Shown: piece by piece, positions 46,480 through 56,117 of the stretch | Position numbering within the stretch: position 1 is the first letter of the stretch | Layout of the letters: each line of letters opens with the position of its first letter | Assembly: GCF_026151205.1 (NCBI RefSeq) | Contig: NC_087083.1 | Coordinates: forward strand, 4,752,460-4,816,459 | DNA: 64,000 nt | Reading direction: 5' to 3' | From: Bolinopsis microptera | Taxonomy: Eukaryota; Ctenophora; Tentaculata; Lobata; Bolinopsidae | Made by a program: the position numbers and the translations under genes | The notes under the pieces: generated by a model | Database searches by the model: none | Seen by the model: the letters and a program-made list of their open reading frames with translations, nothing else | What the model was told of the DNA's origin: nothing

Positions 46480-49400
46480 CTTGCTGGGACCTGGCTATGC
46501 CTATAACCAATAACCATCTCTGATCTCATCTGACAGGGTCGTTATGACGATCTGCTTTGTCGAATACTGCTGGGATAGGCCAGCTACCATGGGGTAAGAC
46601 CCATATGATAAGACAGATAGTATGCCTGGTTTTGGTCTTTAGGTTGGGTAGTGGTCGGAGCCTGCAGCGGATCTGCAATAGAGAAGTCAGACGGGGTCAT
46701 AAAAGTGGCTACCTCAGCCTACATCGGTACCACGCCTCCTGCTTCTCTAAGGCCCCGGGAGTCTTTATTTAGAGACGAGTTGCCCGGGTTAACAATAAAG
46801 GCTTTGTAGGCATCCCTCCACTTACCTGTACTCCGGAAAAGGACAAATTCAGGTAGTCGAGAGTCCTCGACGGTTGAAGCAGGAGAGGGACAGAGTTGTA
46901 TCTGTGTATGTGGACGTCGGTTTGACACAGTCAAAGGCAGGAATATCCATCGGGGTCGAATGAAGTGCATTTGGGAAGGGGAGTCGTCGGCTGGCAGTAT
47001 GCCTGTAACTTCGACGGAGGTATCTAGCCAGGAAAACAACTACAGTGCTAGAGATATCCGGGCTCTCCTTGACAAGAGAATTTCAGTCGAACCACCTGCT
47101 AGCAAAAGAGACAAGGTGAAGTGGCCGGCGTCCAATGATGGTCGATGGAATAAGTTTGATGAGTGTGTGGTAGAGAAGTTTGCAGTGGTTCTCAAGCGGA
47201 AACCATTTCAAGAGAAGATGGTGAGTCATTGTGATGTAGTGTACGACGAGGGTGTCAAGTTGTTTGGTATTGTTGAAGTAGGTGCTGGTAGTGGAAAGAA
47301 GTCCATGAGCTTTAAGAACAGGCGAAAGGAGGAGATCGACAGCCTGATTGAAAAGAGGAAGCAGTTGAGGAGGAAGAAAAGGAAGGCAAGGAGTGAGATA
47401 GAGAAGGATGGTTATGAGGCATTATTGAGAGTGTTGGCTGGTCGTTTGATGAAGTTGAGGAGGGCTGAGAAAAGGAGACAGAAGCAGAGAGAGATAAGGA
47501 GAGTTAGAGGGGATTTTGGACGCGACCCTTTCAAGACAGTCAAGGGAGTGCTAAATCCAGGTCCAGTGGGGGAGCTTAAGTGTTCAAAGGAGGAGCTAGA
47601 TGATCACTTGGCCAGAACGTACGGAAATCCAGCCCGGCAGCAGCCCCTTGGTATACTTGAGGGTCTGCCTGAGTGTGCTCCTGAACCCTCTGTTGCCTTT
47701 GACCTCACAACGGTATCCAAGAAGGAGTTTGAGGAGGTTGTAAAGAAGGCAAGGAGCAAGAGTGCCCCGGGTAACAACGGGATCCCGTACACAGTGTACA
47801 AGAGATGTCCTGGTATTGCCAAGAATCTCTGGGACCTGTTAAGAACTGGATATAAGTTAGAAGAATATCCTGACAATTGTAGGTATTTCGAGGGTGTCTA
47901 CATCCCAAAGGCGGATGGCGACTTTTCACCAAGTTCAGGACGGCCTATTTCCCTGGGTAACATTCAAGGGAAGATTTATTTGGCGATCCTGGCGAAGAGG
48001 TTGACCAGCTTTGTTGTCTCGAATGGATATGTAGACCTCTCTATACATAAGGGTGGTGTGCCAGGCGTCCGTGGGTGCACGGAGCATTTTGGTGCCATGT
48101 GGGAGGTACTTAAGGAAGCAAAGGTCAAGAAGAAGGATCTGAGTGTGGTATGGCTTGACCTGGCTAACGCTTACGGAGCGGTACCCCATGTTCTGATTGC
48201 CAGGGCCCTTCGTTTCTACAACGTCCCCGAGAAGGTTATCAATATTATCCTACGGTACTTCTCCGGGGTATTCGGAAGGTTCTCCTCAAGAACGGTGACA
48301 TCAGACTGGCAGCAGTTTGAGATAGGAATCTTCATGGGGTGTGTGATATCAGTCATCTTGTTTGTCTTGTGCATGAACCTTGGGCATGAACACCTAAAGT
48401 CTAAGGTTCCGAGAAGCATTGAGTACATCAAGGATGACACACCGATACCAACTCTGAAGCTGTTTATGGACGATAGCTGTCTGACGACCGCACGTGCAGA
48501 GGATATGCAAACGTTACTCAATGTGTTTCAGAAGTACGTGGACTGGTCCAGATTTAAGTTAAAGTCCTCCAAGTCCAGAGCACTGGTGTTGAAGAAGGGA
48601 GTGGCTGTGAGGTGGGTTGAGGAGGTAGTGGTAGGAGAGGAGGAGGTGGAGAGAGAAGAGGTGTGTTTGCAGTTGGGTGGTGAGGTGATTCCGAATGTGT
48701 CAGAGAAGCCGATAAAATTCCTTGGGAGATGGATAAGAGTGGAAGGAAATGACAAATCAGTCATCGACTCAACCAAGGTCGACCTTAACACTTTTCTTCG
48801 TAGACTCGATGAAAGTTCCCTTACTGGACCCCAGAAGTGCTGGGGATATCAGTACATGGTCCTTCCAAAACTGAAGTGGCCTCTTGCCATCTATGATATT
48901 CCGATCACAACAGTTACCAGATGGGAACAAAATACCAATAGTTTCCTCAGGAAGTGGTTAGGGGTGGGGCACACTCTGAGTGGTCTTTGTCTGTTCAGTC
49001 AATCATCCAGTGTGGCCTTACCGGTGAGCAGTTTGACAGATACATGGAAGATAGAGAAGTGTCGACTGTTGCAATCCTATCAGACATCTAAGGATGACCT
49101 GATTAAAGCAGTCCAGCCCCAAGTTCGTTCTGGTAGAGTTTGGAGGCCTGAGACAGAACTGGAAGAGGCCAGAAGAGATTTGGTCTGTGAATCGGTGCGA
49201 GGGATGGTGCAACCTCAAAAAAGAGTTGGCATCGGTTTTGGTGACTGGAAAAAACCTTGGGAGAGGATGGATGAACGGGAAAGAGAGAGGGAGGTTATGC
49301 TGAGAGTGAAGGAGAACATTGAAAGAGAGAGGGAGGTGCAAGTAGGTTCTCTGGAGATGCAGAGCAGGTGGGGTGAGTGGAGAGAGCTCGTAATGAAGAC

Positions 49401-50940
49401 GGATTTGAGCTGGCATACACTTTTTAAGTATGGTGACTCACTTATTGGGTTCATGCTAAGTGCTGTGTACGGTACCCTCTTAACCCCCTCTATGGTTTCC
49501 AAGTGGAGTGAAGATGAGGATGGGAAGTGCAAGTTATGTGAGGAGAGGATGGGCACCATTCAGCACATTTTGGCTGGGTGTAAGGTGGCCCTTAGTCAAG
49601 GAAGGTATAGATGGCGGCACGACAAGGTTCTGAAGCAGATCTCTGAACAGGTTGTCTTCCATTGTGATCGCCGAGTGAACACTTATAAGAACAAGGCCGG
49701 CGATGGAAGGCAGTTCATTGATTTTGTTCCTGCTGGGAAAAGAAAAGCAGGTACAGACGACCGGAAGGAGAGTCGTGGTTTTGGGATCCTGAGTGGGTAT
49801 CGGGATTGGATAGTGCTGTCAGACCTTGAGGGGCAGCTTAAGTTTCCCAGTGAGATTGTGGAAACACGGCTGAGGCCGGACCTTGTGATATTCTCAAGGT
49901 CGGCAAAGACAGTTATTTGGTGGGAGCTAACAGTACCATCTGAAGAGCGGATCGCTGAATCGCACGAGTACAAGCTCGACCGATACAGCGGTCTGCAGGC
50001 TGAGATTCAGGCTAAAGGTTGGTGCTGTTATAATGCCGCAGTCGAAGTTGGAGCTAGGGGAGTGGTTGCGCAGAGTTTGGAGAGAGCTGCAAGGAGGATT
50101 GGTTTTAGGGGAAGAGAGCTGAAGAAGCTGGTACGGGACAGTGGGAAAGAGGCAGCCCACTGTTCCAGATGGATCTACTTGTTATCGAGAAAGAGGGAGT
50201 GGGAGTTCAGGAAGGTTGGAGCTTGAGAGTTTACTATAACATCTAGAGGTACCATAAACGTTATCTCGTCGCCAATTGCGAGCTCTAACGGGTCTCCTCA
50301 AGTGACTCTCGGATCAGATGGTGGTTCAAGGGTGGACTGCTGGGGCGCCTGACAGGAAACCGTATTGCGATTAAAGCCCCGAAACGGTGTCAGGTTGGTA
50401 ACTGATGATTCTGATCCATGCTCCTGTGAGTTTGCTGTTGTATCTCAACTCGCTAAACTGAGGCATCTCCGCATCTTGGGTGAATATGCGTACATCTTCA
50501 TACTAAACCCAGGTGTGGCATGTGTCAGTGAATACGGGCGAGCGGATGCAATAGCGAAGGTGGTGTGACAAGGCCTAAAAGACACAGTCAGATAGTTGTC
50601 AGCTCGCTGACTGTAAGGGAGAAGGTATATCCGTATTTCGCTGCTACTGATGCAGTCCTTGATCTGGCAATCAAGGCTTCTCTGTTTTTCGTCTAACTAT
50701 GTACCGTTGGGCTTGTGGAACCCGTCAGGGGGACATACATAGGTTAGAATGGTTTTGTGCACCAAGAGGAGTGAGGGAATGAGGGTTGAAGAGAGAGAGC
50801 TAGAGAGTTGTTAGGGTGGTTAGGATCAGTAGGTGGAGTGTTTGGTTGGAGCGTTCTGTTTTTGCTGTATAGCATTTTAGTCACTCCGCAGTTTATTAAC
50901 TGTGTCTCAACTCTGTCGAATTTGGCTAATTTATCACGAT
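46480..50940 (+). mobile_element. RLE-type non-LTR retrotransposon (R2/NeSL/Hero-like)
   Basis: A GC-richer block in an AT-rich intron contains a 5' UTR of about 330 bases, one long ORF and a 3' UTR of about 700 bases. I see no poly(A) tail, as is usual for site-specific R2-type elements. The ends are approximate because no target duplication could be recognised. It lies between first exons 1a and 1b of gene 3. Confidence 0.75.
46810..50226 (+). CDS. RLE-type LINE polyprotein: zinc finger, reverse transcriptase, restriction-like endonuclease
   Basis: The frame is open from just after a TAG at 46807 to TGA at 50224, with no internal stop. The first ATG is at 46960, but it falls inside a C2HC-type finger coded from 46897 (CICVCGRRF, NIHRGRMKC), so translation may start at a non-AUG codon or further upstream by another route. 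Counting from 46960, a basic Lys/Arg-rich helix covers residues 120-185. RT motifs run from about 240 to 560 (SKSAPGNNGIPYTVYK, VVWLDLANAYGAVPH) with catalytic FMDD at 502-505. A CCHC knuckle (CKLCEERMGTIQHILAGC) lies near 855. A PD-(D/E)xK endonuclease near 970-1030 has RPDLVIF and WWELTVPSEE. This order is that of R2/NeSL/Hero-type elements, which nick a target and prime reverse transcription there. It appears intact. Confidence 0.88.
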   Translation, partial: ASLHLPVLRKRTNSGSRESSTVEAGEGQSCICVCGRRFDTVKGRNIHRGRMKCIWEGESSAGSMPVTSTEVSSQENNYSARDIRALLDKRISVEPPASKRDKVKWPASNDGRWNKFDECVVEKFAVVLKRKPFQEKMVSHCDVVYDEGVKLFGIVEVGAGSGKKSMSFKNRRKEEIDSLIEKRKQLRRKKRKARSEIEKDGYEALLRVLAGRLMKLRRAEKRRQKQREIRRVRGDFGRDPFKTVKGVLNPGPVGELKCSKEELDDHLARTYGNPARQQPLGILEGLPECAPEPSVAFDLTTVSKKEFEEVVKKARSKSAPGNNGIPYTVYKRCPGIAKNLWDLLRTGYKLEEYPDNCRYFEGVYIPKADGDFSPSSGRPISLGNIQGKIYLAILAKRLTSFVVSNGYVDLSIHKGGVPGVRGCTEHFGAMWEVLKEAKVKKKDLSVVWLDLANAYGAVPHVLIARALRFYNVPEKVINIILRYFSGVFGRFSSRTVTSDWQQFEIGIFMGCVISVILFVLCMNLGHEHLKSKVPRSIEYIKDDTPIPTLKLFMDDSCLTTARAEDMQTLLNVFQKYVDWSRFKLKSSKSRALVLKKGVAVRWVEEVVVGEEEVEREEVCLQLGGEVIPNVSEKPIKFLGRWIRVEGNDKSVIDSTKVDLNTFLRRLDESSLTGPQKCWGYQYMVLPKLKWPLAIYDIPITTVTRWEQNTNSFLRKWLGVGHTLSGLCLFSQSSSVALPVSSLTDTWKIEKCRLLQSYQTSKDDLIKAVQPQVRSGRVWRPETELEEARRDLVCESVRGMVQPQKRVGIGFGDWKKPWERMDEREREREVMLRVKENIEREREVQVGSLEMQSRWGEWRELVMKTDLSWHTLFKYGDSLIGFMLSAVYGTLLTPSMVSKWSEDEDGKCKLCEERMGTIQHILAGCKVALSQGRYRWRHDKVLKQISEQVVFHCDRRVNTYKNKAGDGRQFIDFVPAGKRKAGTDDRKESRGFGILSGYRDWIVLSDLEGQLKFPSEIVETRLRPDLVIFSRSAKTVIWWELTVPSEERIAESHEYKLDRYSGLQAEIQAKGWCCYNAAVEVGARGVVAQSLERAARRIGFRGRELKKLVRDSGKEAAHCSRWIYLLSRKREWEFRKVGA

Positions 50941-51564
50941 ATGATCAAGTGGCATTTAAATAGTGAGCACAGCTGTAGAATATCATTAGTCATACTCGCA
51001 CATCCTCGAACTTCTACGAGTACAGTAACAGATCAGTGATCACAGATGTCATGCAAAATTGCAGACCATGCGGACGAATTGACACAAAAGATGTTAGTTC
51101 AATTCTTAGCTCGTTTAGCTTTGGGGGTTTTTGAGACATCAACGTGATATGTTAATTAATAATTTGACGGCAACAGAAGCTTTTTTAAATATGTTTAAAT
51201 ATAGTCTTTAGCTGTGCGTGCAGTTCTTCTTAAGATCTTTAATTGTTGCAATAAGCACGTTTTCATGCTTCTCAGAGAGATGCATGAAATTGAAATATAA
51301 GCGGCTTATGCGGTAGTACAGAGTGCGGAAAATAAAGACAGGCGTGATTTTTGGAGTATGTGGACTCAAGACGAAATAAAGTCTAAAGTGTTGTATGGAT
51401 ATATTTTATGTGTTGCATGCATATAATATTAATTTGATTGATCCTGGTTTCTTAAGAAACCAAATTTCTTTCCATTGTCTTATTTTAAGTTTAACATCGC
51501 TGTGTTTCAGTATTTTTATTTCGTGCTGATTTCGTAGCAACGCTGATTTATAGCCGTTGAAGCT

Positions 51565-51610
51565 ATGTCACCAACTGTAAACATATCTTCTACTCTCACT
51601 CCACCTCCAG
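51565..51610 (+). CDS. Alternative first exon 1b of gene 3
   Basis: ATG at 51565 encodes MSPTVNISSTLTPPP plus one base, with a GTAACC donor at 51611. It is 46 nt, the same length as exon 1c, and ends in phase 1. The preceding TCGTAGCAACGCTGA is close to the sequence before 1c. It starts MSPT like exon 1a. It joins in frame to 56118. Confidence 0.6.
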
Positions 51611-51819
51611 GTAACCTAATAGTCAATGTTATTTTATTTCCATAGTAGGATTATAAAAAGTTAGATTATTTCCGCCAAAATCTGAGTTACAATATACGGA
51701 AAACTAACACTTTTATTAAACAATTTTATCAAAGCACCTGTAAATCAGCTCATGATGATGAATCATTCTACGCTGGAATATTGTACGTAACTTACACGAG
51801 TTTAACACGTTATTCGAAT

Positions 51820-51990
51820 GAGTTTTTCGCAGATAACTCTCTAGGGAAGTATTTTAACCATACGTCATCTGGGTGATTCGGAATCAGCGTCCAAACATAC
51901 ATCGATCTGAGTTGGTTGTACAACTGCCAGGGGCCTTTTAGAAAAATTTTGAAGTTCCAGTTTTCACAGTGATTCATCACGCTTGGCTCC
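51820..51990. repeat. Duplicated upstream block, copy 2
   Basis: This is the partner of 45500-45690, lying between first exons 1b and 1c. It contains the same GTGATTCGGAATCAGCG and GGGGCCTTTTAGAAAA cores. Confidence 0.7.
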
Positions 51991-52249
51991 ATATCGAAAT
52001 TCGAGGGTGAGCACATCCGATCACTATTATATGTTAATCGAGTTGTTGCCTGTTTCTCTGTACGGGAAAAGCTCTTTAATAGTAAACGACCATACCGTTA
52101 TATTAACTTTATATTAACTTTAAGTGTAATCGATCTAGCAAAAAACCAAAATTGTCCACTCTGCCTTCCCACAGTGTTGTATCAAATATTGTTGGATTTG
52201 GATTTTGTTGTACTGATATTTGTAGCAACCCTGAATTGCCGGTGAAGTT

Positions 52250-52295
52250 ATGCCTCCAACCATTCACTCATCATCACCCCTTTCTCTGCCTTCAG
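52250..52295 (+). CDS. Alternative first exon 1c of gene 3
   Basis: ATG at 52250 encodes MPPTIHSSSPLSLPS plus one base, with a GTAAAC donor at 52296. It shares length, phase and upstream TTTGTAGCAACCCTGAA context with exon 1b. It joins in frame to 56118. Confidence 0.6.
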
Positions 52296-54973
52296 GTAAA
52301 CAGTTAAATCAGTCAGTGGCTGTTTATATTCCGATCTAGGATTCAGATAATCTGTATCGTTATTTTCATATACTGAATCAGATGCTACAGGGTTACCATT
52401 TTGAATTGACCTATGATATCAGCATTGTTGATCAACAGAACTATGAATTAAAATACAAATTAGACTTACGAAGAGGGCGTCTAAATTAATTTTGGGGGCC
52501 AATCTAAAGTTTTAAACTGATTATGGTACAGTGGCGTAACGAAGGGCCCCGCTGACCCCGCTGTGTGGTAGGGCGCCATCTTAGAGTTATAGAGAGGTGC
52601 CAAATCGTTGATTGAATGTGGGACAATTTTGAAAAACTTAACTGCAGTACTCCGCGTTTTGCTCTAGAAGCACGTTCTTTTAGAGATTTTACCGGCGTGA
52701 CCTCTAAAATCACCTAATTTGTCTAATTTTACGGAGGGGCGCTAAAAGGGGAGGGGTGCTTTTTCGGCGGGGGGGGGGGTGGGGGCGCCGACATGCAACG
52801 TTATGCCACTGGGACCGATTTAAAGTTTTAAAATCTAAACTGACTTATATGGTATCCGAATTCCCATATACCTTACAGCCACATTACATTCTGAACCAAT
52901 TAAATCGTCAGCAATGAAATGAACTTTGGTTCATGGGTTGAAATTCTTCTTATTTAATTCTTTAAAATTCTTTTAAAGAATTACAATAAAAAATCCGACT
53001 ATTCCATAATTCCTTCTCATTACATGGTTATACATTCATTTGCGCTTAGTTAACTGCAGTGGAGTAAATAGAAAATCTTATGAATGAACCTTCAGTATTA
53101 ACGTATGTAGTGGAAATACCTGTTTATCACGCGTTGGAACTCTTGTAACAGCTGCATATAAAGACATTATAATGTAGCAGCTTTATAAGGGATAATCGTT
53201 TAAACGCGTGTTTCATGTAAGTCGTCAGGGAGAAATTGCGATTTTTCGTATACATTTGTATTGATCCGTATTCCGTATGTATTGATCCTCATTTGTGTGT
53301 ACGATCAGTGAACACTAATTTCTTTCTTTTCTTAATTCGAGTATAGTCGGTCTTTTGAGACATGATGTCGTTGTTGTTGTCATCTATTAATACATGCAAT
53401 TGTTACCCGACAGTTGGAACCAGTGATGATGTAAGTAATAATGTTTGTCAGACTTTTGGTGCTTCTGCTGAAGACGTAAATAAGTAATAATATCAAGGTT
53501 TTTAGAAATTCAGTACTTGAACTTCTGCTAAAGTCGTAAATTGGCCGTCTTGGAAGAGCAGAATAACCTGAAATATGTACGTCCTGTATTTGGTAGCTAA
53601 TTCTCAGATCGACAGCTAAAGTATAATATAAGCACAAAGATAATATATGTACCAGAGAAATTAGTGATAATTGACAAGTAAGCTGATATGCCAATAATAT
53701 TTTGAGGTTATCTGTGTATTTATGCACTTCAGCCTCTTGCTATTTAAGCTTATATGATTACGTCATGCACAGTTTATATCGAGTCTCGTTTGATGATTAT
53801 TTCAAGGAAATTTCTGATTTTTTTCTGAATAGACTCAGTGGTGACCATTTTAAAATGAAAGTTGTAACATTATCATCTCTAAGTCTACTTGTCTATTCAG
53901 AAAAACATCAGACATTTTATTAAAAGTATTGAGACAATATTACATATGAGTATTGCTGAAAGCACAGTGTAAGGCCTACACGGACCTACATATATAATAT
54001 ATATGATATATATTAAAATATGTGTGTGTGCTTGTCATTGACGAAATTTTTTGTTAGGTTGCACAATGCCGCAGATAGAAATGATCTATTAAGCTTAACA
54101 GTTACTGTGTATCGGTATTATATTTGTTAGTTAGATTACAAGTGCAAATGATTGAATTTTATCGCTATACGATCATTTGATCTGGAAGTTTATCTGCTGG
54201 ATCTATAAAATTTGAAAAACGTTATTTACTCCGAATTTCAAATCCCATCATTTAACCATGGCATAATCTCACAAAAAATGTTTTTTATAGTGGTGAACGG
54301 AAAGCGTGCATGATTTTAAACATACAGTTTTGACACTGTTTGAACCGCGTGAAATACCACCGCTTATATGTAGTTTTTTCTAGTTCAAGTTAGGAAATTG
54401 TGAGTCCCTGATAAAATGGTATTTCCCTCAATAGGTGATACCGAGATTTTGAGGTTTAGAAGACGTAAAACTCGTTTAAATGGGTTTACGAAATGCCATG
54501 GTAAAAAAACCGTACTACCATAAATATCCTCAGTACATGATAATAAAAGTAACAAACGGCGATCAATTCTACATAATATATATGTATAGTCTCATGTCTA
54601 TTGCCATTAGGGCCTCGCTCCTCGTGATCTCTCAGCTGCATCAACTTCCTCTTATCTCCTCTTATCTCCTCGTCATCGTTCCCGGTCCTTTCATACTCGC
54701 CGTCTCTCCATTGTCACATGGTTGTCGGTTGACAATACCCTACCATAGAAGTTGCTGTGTATCACCACCGGATCTTAACTCCATTATATGTGTTAAACTA
54801 ATTTCTTCCTTGGAAATCCAAGATAATTTACTGCAATACTGGGCAGCTGTTTGCAATGAGATTATGCTGTCTCTTATTTACTTTAGTTGTTGCCACGTAC
54901 TCGGCTTTGTAAATTTTAGTTTTGTGAAGACACACAAAGACCAATGAACGGCAGGAACATAGGAGATCTCAGC
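52296..54973. other. Intronic/intergenic stretch of gene 3
   Basis: No supported coding feature. A G-rich run lies at about 52770-52785. An ATG at 53361 followed by 23 codons and a strong GTAAGT donor (53430) ends in phase 0, so it does not join to the exon at 56118. The 155-codon frame at 54480 has no recognisable motif. Confidence 0.4.
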
Positions 54974-55013
54974 ATGAAATTGGTGGATGTGGATTGGTCA
55001 CTATCACCTGCAG
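54974..55013 (+). CDS. Candidate fourth first exon (MKLVDVDWSLSPA)
   Basis: ATG at 54974 gives 13 codons and ends in phase 1 at CCTGCAG before GTTCTT. It is compatible in frame with 56118, and the Ser-Pro-rich end is like the others, but the donor is weak and the start context is not shared. Speculative. Confidence 0.25.
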
Positions 55014-55828
55014 GTTCTTTTCACTTATCTCTCCTTAATTTAGTTTTTGACATTGATAATGATAAGTAATCCTTTGAGAGGCATAACGTGCGGTTATTGA
55101 TCCATATACTTGGTATTTAGTATAATAACTGTCTCTCTTATTTTTGAAACTATTGGCCATGGCAAATTTAATTAAGAGAGGAAAATATAGGGATGAATTT
55201 TTTCGCCAAGTTTTCTAAGCCTGTTCAATAAATTTATTTATTAATTCTCGTCTGACAGATCTCTACCGTTACAAAATTCACTATTATCAAGCTCTTCGTA
55301 ACGCATTTCTCCAGTGAATTTTGACTCGATTGTAATCGACCTCTAATTCTCTAATTCTTACTTTCTTAACGGTATAGCAATAACCACATTGAATATATTG
55401 AATATATTGAAAATTTCAACGACGATTTTATGTTATTTTTAGCCATGAATAATAAATATCTGTCTGAATATATGAGCATAATATATGATCAGTTTGAGAA
55501 AAATAGCCTTTTAAAATTAATGTAATTAAATGAAAAGTTAACTTTCTCATGGCCACATACAGAAAATTCAAAATTTTGAATTTCCTACGCAGACCAATAT
55601 TTCCTCCAAAATCCAAAAAAATTGTTCTCAGATTATCTGCGCTCCTGGCTCCCCTTATCAAGTGCTTCTTATCAGAATTCAGAGGTACATTGGATGACTA
55701 CCTACCGTGCTACTGTCATCAGTAATTGCATACTGAAAACCTCATGTACATGTCCCTATCCAATCGACGAGTCATTATCACTTTATCAAGCCATCATAAA
55801 GTAGTTGCCCTGAGGGAGGGTGTTGACT

Positions 55829-55870
55829 CACGTGACCTCACCGAGTGTCACGTGACCTCAACTTTATATA
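55829..55870 (+). promoter_or_regulatory. Promoter-like cluster: two CACGTG boxes and a TATA-like sequence
   Basis: TCACGTGACCTCA occurs twice, 20 bases apart, followed by TTTATATA at 55863. The common exon of gene 3 begins about 250 bases downstream. It could drive a transcript starting close to that exon, although the exon has no in-frame ATG. Confidence 0.3.
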
Positions 55871-56117
55871 CCAGGGTTCTGTATTATTAGAAGTCTTTTT
55901 AGTTCACCACCATTGATTACAGTTACCCTGTTGTTTTACTTGTCGAATCTAAGTCACGTTGGATGGTTAAAAATCAGAAATGTGGAGAATACGGCGAGTC
56001 ATAGTGAAACGAAGAATCAAAATTTTAAATTTCTGGAAGATGGAATATTTGTGACATCAATATTTGCATAAAATTGTAGACAATACTTTCTTATTTTATC
56101 CCTTAATTCCCTTGCAG

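Noticed and set aside
48990-49560. Minus-strand frames of 114-132 codons inside the RLE-type LINE
   Set aside because: They are antisense shadows of the long RT-endonuclease frame and carry no motif.
53361-53429. ATG exon with a strong GTAAGT donor in the gene 3 region
   Set aside because: It ends in phase 0 and cannot join in frame to the common exon at 56118, so it was not included with the alternative first exons.
54480-54947. 155-codon open frame with hydrophobic stretches
   Set aside because: No motif, no splice context that fits gene 3 and no similarity to anything recognised; probably chance.
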